From Anaeramoeba ignava (lineage: Eukaryota > Metamonada > Anaeramoebidae), in NCBI GenBank assembly GCA_028826165.1, contig JAPDFW010000101.1, positions 62,001 through 126,000 of the forward strand: a stretch of 64,000 nucleotides of DNA, given 5' to 3'. The position numbers were made by a program, and so were the translations under genes. The notes below the pieces were generated by a model. That model was not told the DNA's origin and did no database searches. It saw only the letters and a list, made by a program, of their open reading frames with translations. Positions 23,701 to 36,400 of the stretch are shown piece after piece; position 1 is the first letter of the stretch, and every line of letters begins with the position of its first letter.

Positions 23701-25739
23701 TGCAAGAAATTGGTTATCCTGATATTACAATAGAAATTATTCAAAGTTGGACAGTTGAAGAAAAGAAAAAATTCCTATTAAAGAAACAAGAGTATATTCA
23801 ACAAAAACAAGAAGCAAATCGAAGACATCAATTAAAAAAACAAGAAGATATCGAGGCTGAGAGAAGAAGACAACAAATTCTTCAAGAAGAAGAAAACAAA
23901 AAAAAACCCAAAGTGGAAATTATTGATCAAGATCAAGATCAAGATCAAGATCAAGATGGATTTCAAGAAGTAAAAGCTGATCAAAAAATAGAAGAAATCA
24001 CTCTTCAAGATGCTGAAATTACTAAATTGGAAAGCATTCGAAAGGAATATGAAAAGAAAAAACAAAAATTTGTTGATGATAATTTCCCTGCAAATTCTAA
24101 TAGTCTTGTAATTGATCCCAAAAATGTTTCAAGTCGATTCGAAAGAGTCAAATCATGGAAAAGATTTGATGAATTGAAAACCAAATATCTATTCCAAAGA
24201 GAGTTTTCACCTGATGATATTGAACAAGTTATTATTAATAATTTTTAATTATTATTTATTATTTATTATTTATTATTTATTATTTATTATTTATTATTTA
24301 TTATTTATTATTTATTATTATTTAGGGAGCTCTTGGTGATTGTTATTTCTTAAGTGCAATTTCTGTTCTTTCTTTAAGACAAGATTTAATCTCAAATGTT
24401 TTTATAACAAAAGATTTTTCTCGAATTGGATTGTAATTCTAAAAGAAAAAAAAAAATTTATTTTTTCCCTAATTCCAAAAAAAAAAATTAAATTTTTTCT
24501 GTTGTTCCTTTTATTTAGATATTGTGTTCAATTTTTCTTTAATGGAGAATGGAAAAAAATTATTTTGGATGATTTTATTCCTTGTAGAGAATCAGGAAAA
24601 CCAATTTTTGGAAAAACTAAAAATTCAGAAAATGGATGGGTTCAAATTTTAGAAAAAGGATATGCAAAACTTTTTGGAAATTATGAATCAATTGAAGGAG
24701 GTTTAGTTCATTCAGCTCTTGTGAATTTAACTGGAGGATTTGGAGAAATGATGTAAAAAAATTTAAATTAATTTTTAAATTAATTTATAATTAATTTTTC
24801 TTTTAAAAAAGTGATTTTGATGAAGATGATATTAAACAAGAAATTCTAACTGGTGAACTTTGGAATCGAGTTGAAAAATATCACAAAGCAGGATATTTAT
24901 TTGGATGTGGAAGTCAAGCAGGAAAAGATACGGATGTATCACAACAAGGAATTGTACAAGGACATGCATATGCAATTTTAGATGTACAAACAGCTGATGG
25001 ACATAGATTAATGAAACTGTAAAAATAAAATAAAAATTAAAAATAATTTGAACTAGCAAAAAAAAACTTGAACTAGCAAAAAATTAATTTGAATTTTTTT
25101 AAAATTTTATTTTTGGAATTTAGTCGTAATCCTTGGGGTAATACTGAATGGAATGGAGATTGGAGTGATAAATCTCCACTTTGGACTAAAAGAATGAAAA
25201 CAAAACTTAATTGGGTTGATGCTGATGATGGATCATTTTGGATGGAATACAAAGATTTTGTTCAACATTTCAGGAATATTTATGTTTGTCGAATCTTTTC
25301 AGAACCACAATGGAAAAAGAAGATAGTTCAAGCAGCATGGAAAGGAAAAACTGCAGGAGGATGTCCTAATTTTGATACATGTGAAAACAATCCACAATTT
25401 CTTCTCAAAGTTAGTAAAAAAACAAAATGTTTCATTTCACTTTCTCAACAAGAGGTAAGAGGATTAAACAAGAATTTGTTGAATATTGGGTTTATTATCA
25501 CAAAGAAAGATGGAAAAAGAGTCAAGAATTTATATCGAGGTGAAAAAATTGGATCTTCTGGTTCTTTTACTAATTTAAGAGAAGTTACTTGTGAAATTGA
25601 TTTGGATGTTTATGATCCTGGTTATACTATTTTACCTTCTACTTTCAATCCTGGTGAAGAATCTAATTTTTCTTTTACTATTTATTCTAATTTTAATATT
25701 GAATTTTCTCCAATTCCTCTTTCAGTTGAAGCCAATTAA
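17728..25739 (+). CDS. DEK1: Multi-transmembrane calpain (DEK1/TML-calpain-like), 13 exons
   Basis: Thirteen exons join in frame to 1666 residues: 17728-17879, 18003-18135, 18211-18328, 18412-18582, 18653-18761, 18927-19160, 21126-21558, 21642-21971, 22071-24227, 24326-24432, 24519-24752, 24812-25018, 25124-25739. About 22 hydrophobic helices fill residues 1 to about 900, interrupted by a hydrophilic Asn-rich loop in exon 7. An N/Q-rich and charged linker follows. The C-terminus is a complete calpain protease: Cys about 1285 in GALGDCYFLSAIS, His about 1444 in GHAYAILD, Asn about 1464 in RNPWGNTEWNGDWSD, then a C2-like domain III. The order (TM segments, loop, TM segments, linker, CysPc, C2L) is that of plant DEK1, though shorter than its roughly 2150 residues. 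All three catalytic residues are present. DEK1 is a plasma-membrane mechanosensing and development protease in plants; the role here is unknown. Exons 9-13 are the surest; exons 1-5 rest on splice logic. Confidence 0.85.
18762..18926 (+). repeat. AAAATC array inside calpain intron 5
   Basis: Most of this 165-bp intron is AAAATC/AAATTC hexamers, the same unit as the array at 17026-17660. The donor is GTAAAA and the acceptor is AATAG. Confidence 0.8.
19161..21125 (+). repeat. 12-bp A/T minisatellite filling calpain intron 6
   Basis: This 1965-bp intron is almost wholly 12-bp units of the form ATAAAATTATTT, ATAAAATTAATT or ATAAAATTAAAT, with scattered one-base slips. It starts GTAAATT and ends TTCTAAAAG. 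The flanking exons join as GLK/N-YWFIGH, a conserved-looking membrane segment. Minus-strand open frames rich in NFIINF are by-products of the 12-bp period. Confidence 0.85.
24228..24325 (+). repeat. TTATTATTTA tandem in calpain intron 9
   Basis: A 98-bp intron made of about ten TTATTATTTA-type units. It separates PDDIEQ from GALGDCYF, a junction inside the conserved calpain motif, so its borders are secure. The donor is GTTATT. Confidence 0.85.
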
Positions 25740-28700
25740 TTTTATTTTGATTTCTTTTTCTTTTTTAAAAGAAAATTTTTTAAGCAATAAAAAAAAATAA
25801 TTTAATCATTTAAATCAAATAATAATCAAATAATTCAAAATAAATATATAATTTAATAAATATTTCAAATTAAATATTAAATTAAAATTATTAAAAAATA
25901 TAAATAAAAAATAAATAAAATAATTAATAAATAAAATATTAATAATTAATACATTTAAATATATAAATAATAAAATAATTCAAAATAAATATATATTTTA
26001 ATAAATATTTTAAATTAAATATTAAATTAAAATTATTAAAAATATAATTAAAAATAAATAAAATAATTAATAAATAAAATATTAATAATTAATACATTAA
26101 AATATATAAATAATAAAATAATTCAAAATAAATATATATTTTTAATAAATATTTTAAATTAAATATTAAATTAAAATTATTAAAAATATAATTAAAAATA
26201 AATAAAATATTTAATAAATAAAATATTAATAATTAATACATAAAAATATATAAATAATAAAATAATTCAAAATAAATATATATTTTAATAAATATTTTAA
26301 ATTAAATATTAAATTAAAATTATTAAAAATATAATTAAAAAATAAATAAAATATTTAATAAATAAAATATTAATAATTAATACATTAAAATATATAAATA
26401 ATAAAATAATTCAAAATAAGTATATAATTTAATAAATATTCTAAATTAAATATTAAATTAAAATTATTAAAAATATAATTAAAAAAAATAAATAAAATAT
26501 TTAATAAATAAAATAATAATAATTAATACATAAAAATATATAAATAATAAAATAATTTAAAAATAAATATAATTTAATAAATATTCTAAATTAAATATTA
26601 AATTAAAATTATTAAAAATATAATTAAAAAATAAATAAAAATATTTAATAAATAAAAAATAATAATAAATAATACATAAAAATATATAAATAATAAAATA
26701 ATTTAAAATAAATATATATTTTTAATAAATATTTTAAATTAAATATTAAATTAAAATTATTAAAAATATAATTAAAAATAAATAAAATATTTAATAAATA
26801 AAAATATTAATAATTAATACATAAAAATATATAAATAATCAAATAATTCAAAATAAATATATATTTTAATAAATATTCTAAATTAAATATTAAATTAAAA
26901 TTATTAAAAATATAAATAAAAATAAATAAAATATTTAATAAATAAAATAATAATAAATAATACATAAAAATATATAAATAATAAAATAATTCAAAAATAA
27001 ATATATATTTTTAATAAATATTTTAAATTAAATATTAAATTAAAATTATTAAAAAATATAATTAAAAATAAATAAAATAATTAATAAATAAAATATTAAT
27101 AATTAATACATTAAAATATATAAATAATAAAATAATTTAAAATAAATATATATTTTTAATAAATATTTTAAATTAAATATTAAATCAAAAATTATTAAAA
27201 ATATAAATAAAAATAAATAAAATATTTAATAAATAAAAATATTAATAAATAATACATAAAAATATATAAATAATCAAATAATTCAAAATAAATATATATT
27301 TTTAATAAATATTTTTAAATTAAATATTAAATTAAAATTATTAAAAATATAAATAAAAATAAATAAAATATTTAATAAATAAAATATTAATAATTAATAC
27401 ATAAAAATATATAAATAATCAAATAATTTAAAATAAATATATATTTTAATAAATATTTTAAATTAAATATTAAATTAAAATTATTAAAAATATAAATAAA
27501 AATAAATAAAATATTTAATAAATAAAATATTAATAAATAATACATAAAAATATATAAATAATAAAATAATTTAAAAATAAATATATATTTTAATAAATAT
27601 TCTAAATTAAATATTAAATTAAAATTATTAAAAATATAATTAAAAAATAAATAAAATATTTAATAAATAAAATATTAATAATTAATACATAAAAATATAT
27701 AAATAATCAAATAATTCAAAATAAATATATATTTTAATAAATATTCTAAATTAAATATTAAATTAAAATTATTAAAAATATAATTAAAAATAAATAAAAT
27801 ATTTAATAAATAAAATATTAATAATTAATACATAAAAATATATAAATAATAAAATAATTCAAAATAAATATATATTTTAATAAATATTTTAAATTAAATA
27901 TTAAATTAAAATTATTAAAAAATATAATTAAAAAATAAATAAAATAATTAATAAATAAAATAATAATAAATAATACATTAAAATATATAAATAATAAAAA
28001 TAATTTAAAATAAATATATATTTTAATAAATATTTTAAATTAAATATTAAATCAAAATTATTAAAAAATATAAATAAAAAATAAATAAAATATTTAATAA
28101 ATAAAATATTAATAATTAATACATAAAAATATATAAATAATCAAATAATTTAAAATAAATATATATTTTTAATAAATATTTTAAATTAAATATTAAATTA
28201 AAATTATTAAAAATATAAATAAAAATAAATAAAATATTTAATAAATAAAATATTAATAATTAATACATAAAAATATATAAATAATCAAATAATTCAAAAT
28301 AAATATATATTTTAATAAATATTCTAAATTAAATATTAAATTAAAATTATTAAAAAATATAAATAAAAATAAATAAAATATTTAATAAATAAAATAATAA
28401 TAAATAATACATAAAAAATATATAAATAATAAAATAATTCAAAATAAATATATATTTTTAATAAATATTTTTAAATTAAATATTAAATTAAAATTATTAA
28501 AAATATAATTAAAAATAAATAAAAAAATAATTAATAAAAAAATATTAATAATTAATACATTAAAAATATATAAATAATAAAATAATTTAAAATAAATATA
28601 TATTTTAATAAATATTTTAAATTAAATATTAAATCAAAATTATTAAAAAAATATAAATAAAAAATAAATAAAATATTTAATAAATAAAATATTAATAAAT

Positions 28701-31700
28701 AATACATAAAAAATATATAAATAATCAAATAATTCAAAATAAATATATATTTTAATAAATATTCTAAATTAAATATTAAATTAAAATTATTAAAAATATA
28801 AATAAAAATAAATAAAATATTTAATAAATAAAAATATTAATAATTAATACATAAAAATATATAAATAATCAAATAATTTAAAATAAATATATATTTTAAT
28901 AAATATTTTAAATTAAATATTAAATTAAAAATTATTAAAAAATATAAATAAAAATAAATAAAATATTTAATAAATAAAATATTAATAAATAATACATAAA
29001 AATATATAAATAATAAAATAATTTAAAATAAATATATATTTTAATAAATATTCTAAATTAAATATTAAATTAAAATTATTAAAAATATAATTAAAAATAA
29101 ATAAAATATTTAATAAATAAAATATTAATAATTAATACATAAAAATATATAAATAATCAAATAATTCAAAATAAATATATATTTTAATAAATATTCTAAA
29201 TTAAATATTAAATTAAAATTATTAAAAATATAATTAAAAATAAATAAAATATTTAATAAATAAAATATTAATAATTAATACATAAAAATATATAAATAAT
29301 AAAATAATTCAAAATAAATATATATTTTAATAAATATTTTAAATTAAATATTAAATTAAAATTATTAAAAATATAATTAAAAATAAATAAAATAATTAAT
29401 AAATAAAATAATAATAAATAATACATTAAAATATATAAATAATAAAAATAATTTAAAATAAATATATATTTTTAATAAATATTTTAAATTAAATATTAAA
29501 TCAAAAATTATTAAAAATATAAATAAAAATAAATAAAATATTTAATAAATAAAATATTAATAATTAATACATAAAAATATATAAATAATCAAATAATTTA
29601 AAATAAATATATATTTTTAATAAATATTTTTAAATTAAATATTAAATTAAAATTATTAAAAATATAAATAAAAATAAATAAAATATTTAATAAATAAAAT
29701 AATAACAATTAATACATAAAAATATATAAATAATCAAATAATTCAAAAATAAATATATATTTTAATAAATATTCTAAATTAAATATTAAATTAAAATTAT
29801 TAAAAAATATAAATAAAAATAAAATAAAATATTTAATAAATAAAATATTAATAATTAATACATAAAAATATATAAATAATCAAATAATTTAAAATAAATA
29901 TATATTTTAATAAATATTTTAAATTAAATATTAAATTAAAATTATTAAAAATATAAATAAAAATAAATAAAATATTTAATAAATAAAATATTAATAATTA
30001 ATACATAAAAATATATAAATAATCAAATAATTCAAAATAAATATATATTTTAATAAATATTCTAAATTAAATATTAAATTAAAATTATTAAAAATATAAA
30101 TAAAAATAAATAAAATATTTAATAAATAAAATATTAATAATTAATACATAAAAATATATAAATAATCAAATAATTTAAAATAAATATACATTTTAATAAA
30201 TATTTTAAATTAAATATTAAATTAAAATTATTAAAAATATAATTAAAAATAAATAAAATATTTAATAAATAAAATATTAATAAATAATACATAAAAATAT
30301 ATAAATAATAAAAATATTTAAAATAAATATATATATTTTAATAAATATTTTAAATTAAATATTAAATTAAAATTATTAAAAATATAATTAAAAATAAATA
30401 AAATATTTAATAAATAAAATATTAATAATTAATACATAAAAATATATAAATAATCAAATAATTCAAAATAAATATATATTTTTAATAAATATTCTAAATT
30501 AAATATTAAATTAAAATTATTAAAAATATAAATAAAAATAAATAAAATAATTAATAAATAAAATATTAATAATTAAATACATTAAAATATATAAATAATC
30601 AAATAATTTAAAATAAATATGTATTTTAATAAATATTTTAAATTAAATATTAAATTAAAATTATTAAAAATATAATTAAAAAATAAATAAAATAATTAAT
30701 AAATAAAATATTAATAAATAATACATTAAAATATATAAATAATCAAATAATTCAAAATAAATATATATTTTTAATAAATATTTTAAATTAAATATTAAAT
30801 TAAAATTATTAAAAATATAATTAAAAATAAATAAAATATTTAATAAATAAAATATTAATAATTAATAAATAAAAATATATAAATAATAAAATAATTTAAA
30901 ATAAATATATATTTTAATAAATATTCTCAATTAAATATTAAAATTAAAATTATTAAAAAATATAAATAAAAATAAATAAAATATTTAATAAATAAAATAT
31001 TAATAATTAATACATAAAAATATATAAATAATCAAATAATTCAAAAATAAATATATAATTTTAATAAATATTCTAAATTAAATATTAAATTAAAATTATT
31101 AAAAATATATTAAAAAAAAATAAATAAAATATTTAATAAATAAAATATTAATAAATAATACATAAAAATATATAAATAATAAAATAATTTAAAATAAATA
31201 TACATTTTAATAAATATTTTTAAATTAAATATTAAATTAAAATTATTAAAAATATAATTAAAAAATAAATAAAATAATTAATAAATAAAATATTAATAAT
31301 TAATACATAAAAATATATAAATAATAAAAATAATTTAAAAATAAATATATATTTTAATAAATATTTTTAAATTAAATATTAAATTAAAATTATTAAAAAA
31401 TAAAAAAAAATAAAAAAAAATAAAAAATAATAAAATAAAAAAAATAATAATAATAATTAATACATAAAAATATATAAATAATAAAATAATTCAAAATAAA
31501 TATATATTTTTAATAAATATTTTAAATTAAATATTAAATTAAAAATTATTAAAAATATAAATAAAAAATAAATAAAATATTTAATAAATAAAATATTAAT
31601 AATTAATACATAAAAATATATAAATAATCAAATAATTTAAAATAAATATATATTTTTAATAAATATTTTAAATTAAATATTAAATCAAAAATTATTAAAA

Positions 31701-32096
31701 ATATAATTAAAAATAAATAAAATATTTAATAAATAAAATATTAATAAATAATACATAAAAATATATAAATAATAAAATAATTCAAAATAAATATATATTT
31801 TAATAAATATTTTAAATTAAATATTAAATTAAAATTATTAAAAATATAAATAAAAATAAATAAAATATTTAATAAATAAAATAATAATAATTAATACATA
31901 AAAATATGTAAATAATCAAATAATTTAAAATAAATATATAATTTTAATAAATATTTTAAATTAAATATTAAATTAAAATTATTAAAAAATATAAATAAAA
32001 AATAAATAAAATAATTAATAAATAAAATATTAATAAATAATACATAAAAATATGTAAATAATAAAATAATTCAAAATAAATATATATTTTAATAAA
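25740..32096. repeat. 6.3-kb satellite of about 145-bp AT-rich monomers
   Basis: After about 60 bp of 3' flank, the DNA is a head-to-tail tandem of a unit about 143-147 bp long. Successive copies of the landmark AATACAT lie at 25951, 26094, 26238, 26382, 26528, 26674, 26819, 26962 and 27108. About 43 copies follow to about 32100. Each unit has the blocks AAATAAATATATATTTTAAT, TTAAATATTAAATTAAAATT, AAAATAAATAAAATATTTAA and ATACATAAAAATATATAAAT. Monomers differ by one-base slips and by C/T or C/A changes (AATCAAATAATTCAAAAT versus AATAAAATAATTTAAAAT). On the + strand I find only about four G in the array. No ORF, RNA gene or mobile element is visible. The monomer is close to nucleosome length; a centromeric or heterochromatic role is only a hypothesis. 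Confidence 0.92.
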
Positions 32097-32138
32097 TATT
32101 CTCAATTTGGAATCAAAAAAGAGAGAAAATTGAGAATA
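32097..32138. repeat. Inverted repeat at the satellite boundary
   Basis: TATTCTCAATTT (32097-32108) and its exact complement AAATTGAGAATA (32127-32138) flank an 18-nt spacer. The left arm is formed by the last satellite monomer; the right arm lies in unique sequence. It could be a hairpin or a transcription end structure, or chance. It lies about 70 bp before the phosphoesterase ATG. Confidence 0.5.
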
Positions 32139-32205
32139 AAAAAAAAAGATTAAAAAAATTTTTTTTTTCATTTTTTTTTCATTTTTTTTTTATCAATTTT
32201 TTTAA
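32139..32205 (+). promoter_or_regulatory. T-rich CAT element upstream of the phosphoesterase gene
   Basis: Two TTTTTTTTCAT units within a long T tract (about 32158-32192) end about 15 bp before the ATG at 32206. They match the elements before the other plus-strand genes. Confidence 0.45.
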
Positions 32206-33243
32206 ATGGAAATAAAAGAATTAAATTTTAAATTTGAAGATGAACTAACAATTCAAATTAGTTCTGATTTACATTTAGAGTTTTACAGAACATTTCAAGA
32301 AATACCAGAAGATATAATTGAACCTAAAGCAAAATATTTATTATTAGCAGGAGATATTGGGATTCCCTTTCACAAAATGCATTATGCGAATTTTTTAGAA
32401 AAAATGTCAACAATTTTTGAACAAATTTTCTTAATTGCAGGAAATCATGAATATTATAATATAACTTTTGGAACAGAAAAAAAAACAATCAAACAAATAA
32501 ATGAAATTATAGAAAAAATTTGTGAAAAATTAAAAAACGTTCATTTTTTGAATAACAAATCAGTGATTTTTAAGAATGAAAAAACAAATCAAATTATTCG
32601 TTTGATTGGATCAACTTTATGGTCTTATATTCCACAACATGCTTATTTAGAAGTTCATAAATCAATGAATGATTATTGCAAGATTTTTATTGAGAAAGGA
32701 AAATTTGTATCAGCAAATGAAACTAGTTTTATGTTTGAAGAAAATTTGGATTGGATTAAAAGTGAACTTGCAAAATCAAAGGAATTGAATGAAGATCATG
32801 TTATTGTTGCTACTCATCATACACCTTTAATGAAAAAAACTTCTCATCCAAAATTTGATAATGATAATTTTTCTAGTGTTAATCATGCGTTTTCTACTAA
32901 TATTTCTGAGCTTTTTAAAAATCGTGGATCTAATATTCATACTTGGATTTGTGGTCATACTCATTATTGTTTTGATTTTGTTGAACAAGGTACAAGAATT
33001 GTTGGAAATCAAAGAGGTTATTTTTTTGAATCTGTTGGTTATGATCCTGCTAAGACTATTTCTATTCCATCTAAGAATGAAAATCAAAATCAAAATCAAA
33101 ATTCAAATGAAAATCAAAATCAAAATCAAAATTCAAATGAAAATGAAATTCAAATTCAAATTGAAAATGAAAATCAAAATCAAAATCAAATTGAAAATGA
33201 AAATCAAAATTCAAATGAAAACTTAAATGAAAATCAAAATTAA
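32206..33243 (+). CDS. Calcineurin-like metallophosphoesterase with N/Q/E-rich tail
   Basis: A single-exon ORF of 345 residues. The metal-binding motifs are in order: SSDLHLE (D21, H23), LAGDIG (D50), GNHEYY (N80, H81), ATHHTP (about 200-206) and CGHTHYC (about 248-254). The enzyme core is therefore complete. Such enzymes hydrolyse phosphomonoesters or phosphodiesters with two metal ions; the substrate cannot be told. There is no signal peptide, so it is probably cytosolic. The last 60 or so residues are a low-complexity tail of NQ, NE and NSNE units. The noncoding DNA immediately after the stop continues as the same type of hexamer repeat, suggesting that the tail was added by repeat DNA becoming coding. 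Confidence 0.92.
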   Translation: MEIKELNFKFEDELTIQISSDLHLEFYRTFQEIPEDIIEPKAKYLLLAGDIGIPFHKMHYANFLEKMSTIFEQIFLIAGNHEYYNITFGTEKKTIKQINEIIEKICEKLKNVHFLNNKSVIFKNEKTNQIIRLIGSTLWSYIPQHAYLEVHKSMNDYCKIFIEKGKFVSANETSFMFEENLDWIKSELAKSKELNEDHVIVATHHTPLMKKTSHPKFDNDNFSSVNHAFSTNISELFKNRGSNIHTWICGHTHYCFDFVEQGTRIVGNQRGYFFESVGYDPAKTISIPSKNENQNQNQNSNENQNQNQNSNENEIQIQIENENQNQNQIENENQNSNENLNENQN

Positions 33244-33421
33244 AATAATTAAAAATCAAAATTAAAATTAAAATTAAAATTAAAAATTAAAATTAAAATA
33301 AAAATCAAAATTAAAATTAAAATCAAAATTAAAATTAAAATTAAAAATCAAAATTAAAATTAAAATCAAAAATTAAAATTAAAATTCAAAAATCAAAATT
33401 AAAATAAAAATTAAATTAAAA
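33244..33421 (+). repeat. AAAATT/AAAATC array after the phosphoesterase
   Basis: About 170 bp of A/T hexamers directly follows the stop codon and continues the periodicity of the coding N/Q/E tail. It ends about 30 bp before the 3' end of the convergent ELAPOR-like gene. Confidence 0.8.
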
Positions 33422-33454
33422 TCAAATTTTGTTTTATTCCTCAATTTGTTAAAA

Positions 33455-36400
33455 TTAAAACTTTAATTGAGATAAAACCCAATTTTTCCTAATATCTTCA
33501 GATTCTAATATCATTTCATCTCTCTTTTGAATTTGTTCATTTTCATTTTCATTTTCATTTTCATTTTCATTTTCATTTTGATTTTCATTTTCATGTTCAT
33601 TTTCAGTTTGAGTTAAAGATTGGGTTTTATCTTGAAGAAAATCATCAGCTAAATCAAATTCAATTTCTCCAACACGTTGATTTTTCAATTGAGTATATTT
33701 ATGATAAATTTTTCTTTTTTGACACCAAAATATAAGCAAAAAAGTGATAACAAAGACAAACAAAATGGGGAATAATATCAATAAGAAAGGTGATATTTCC
33801 ATAACAGAACAATTCTCTGTTTCTGATGGTGGAGGATTAATACTAACACAATCATCCTTATTGGGAATATAAGTGATTTTCTTTGTTCCTTTATTGCAAT
33901 CTCCTTCAATTCGATCATAATCAGAACTCAAACAAATTCTACATCCGTATTGACTTCTCCATTCTAAATATTTTATTGCATTTGGATCTTGATTATTTAA
34001 ATGTTTTTCAATAACAACTGGAACTCCAATTCCAAAACTCAAATCACAAATAAAATCAACTTGTGTTTGTGCATATTCTTGATTAATAACATCTCCATAT
34101 GTATAATTTATTCTGATTCCTGTGTAATTTTCGTTATTGATTAAAGCTGTGATTTCTGAAATTGAAAGTACTTTTCCAAAATTAATATCATAATTTTTTC
34201 CAATTTCACAAATATAAGTATCTAAAGCATTTCCATTTGAATCTTTGCAAAAATCAGTATTTGATATTTTATCACAAACTGAGTAATAAAATTTCTCTGT
34301 TACGTTGTTGGGATTGATTATTGAATTGATTCCCTTATTATTAAGTGTTGTTAGATTGAATTGGATATTGTTATCAAATGAAAAAATACAATCAGTAAGA
34401 CATTCAGTTGATCCATTAACTTTGTTTGAATAAGTTCCATTTCCGCAATCAAGACAAAATTGCATTCCGTATTGATCACTAAAAGTACCATTTTCGCATA
34501 AAAAACAAGAAGAATATCCATTTATTGAAGAATTTGTAAATGAACCAGGCTCACAAAGCGAGCAATTTATTGAATCTGTTTCATTTGAAAAATATCCATT
34601 ATCACAATTTATTAATTGTTGAGATTTTCCAACTGAAGTTCCATTTATGAAAATATTTAAAAGATAGGCTTGTCCTTGGATGCAGCATTGTTGATGATAT
34701 ACCCATCTGAGTTCATAAATTCCTTTTGAAAGAGGGAATGAGGCATGTTGATAATTTTCTGTTGCGTTATCCAAAGCTCCGATAACAGGTTCTCCATTTA
34801 TAATAAATTCCAATATTGCATTAAAACCATTTTCTTTATTATTATAATTATAATTTTTGTTTTTCTGGGATTGATTCATAACAAGTTTGTAATCAAAAGA
34901 AATTATTCCATCTTCAATTATTGAAACATTTGGAAAAATAAATTCTGAATTGACTTCTTGATTTCCAGCAATTCCAGAATCAAGATAATTATCACCAATT
35001 CTCCATCCAGTTGAAAGTTGGCAATCTCCACTGCAAAATGTTTTATGTTCTTCTATAAGAAATTGATCTATAAAATTGGATAAATTGAGAGAAAGAATTG
35101 CTGCTTGGCCTAAATTTGCTTGAATGCATTTTTGAGCATCTTGATCTAAACTGTAACTTCCTTTAGGACATGTTGTGCAATTATAATCCGTACTGGAATT
35201 ACTGTATTCACCAGGATTACAATGACATTCAACGATTTCTGGTTCTGGGAGATTACCTATACAAGTTGGATATGCGAGATACCATTTATAATTTTTGGAT
35301 TGTGAATTACTTTTGCATGGAGAATAAACAGGATAATAATCAATTCCTTCAAAACATTGTGGATTTTTTGGGATGCACTCAGTTTGTCCACTCAAAGAGT
35401 AATAATTTTCATCACAAGGAATACAGTCTATTGAATTATTTTGAGGTTGTTTTGTATTAATAGGACAAAGTTCACATTTTGATGATCCAGTTTGATTTGA
35501 ATATGAACCTGGCGGACAAACTGTGCATGCATCAGCACTTTTTGCGATTCCTTGTGCTGATATTTGCTGGATTATAATACTATATAAAGATGAATTATCG
35601 AAATCATTTTCGTTTGTAAAATTCCATTTGAAAATATGAGGTCCGTTTGAAATTGGTTGGCTATGTTGTGAAAATTCTAATAATCCTTCATATGTGAAAA
35701 AAGCTTCATTATCAATTGAGAAAACCAATTTTTGATTTGGAAGAATTGCGAATGATTCAAACACAAAAGAAATTTTTCCATCAACTTCAAAGTTTGTGAT
35801 TAAACTGAACCAACTTTCCTTTCCAAAACCAGCAAATAAAGTTTGATTTCCAATTACAGTCCAATTCGAACAATTTTGGTTAACAATATTATCAAATGAA
35901 ACGCAACCCATTTGGAAAATTTGGTTAAAATTTGATAAATTATAAATAACACCTCCACCAAGTGAATAAGATCCTTGAGAACAATCCACACAATCTGTGC
36001 CATTTGAGTATTGGCCTGCTCCACAAACAATATCGTCTGTGCATGAAACAATCTCATTTGCAGGAAGAGAAACACCTCCAAAACATTTTTTTGGGTTTTC
36101 AATCCAATAATATATTTTTTGTCTTTGAGCATTAATACAATCAGTGTAAAAAAAGGAATAATCTCTTTCTGTGCATAAAGGACATGCATATTGTGTGTTC
36201 CATATAAACTTGAAATTGCAAGGATTTTGAGGATCAATTACATTTCCATCAGGAATTGGATGTCCTATTCCTGAAACAATATCACAATTAAAAGTTATTG
36301 AAGAATTTCTATGTTGATTTGAATCACATCCAATTTCTCCATTTCCAAAACTAACAATTAATCCATCTCTTGGATTTGAGGATAAAGTTTCAAATCCAAT

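Noticed and set aside
25800-32100. CRISPR-like array or mobile element
   Set aside because: The repeats are directly adjacent with no unique spacers, there are no cas-like genes or transposase, and the genome is eukaryotic. A satellite is the simple explanation.
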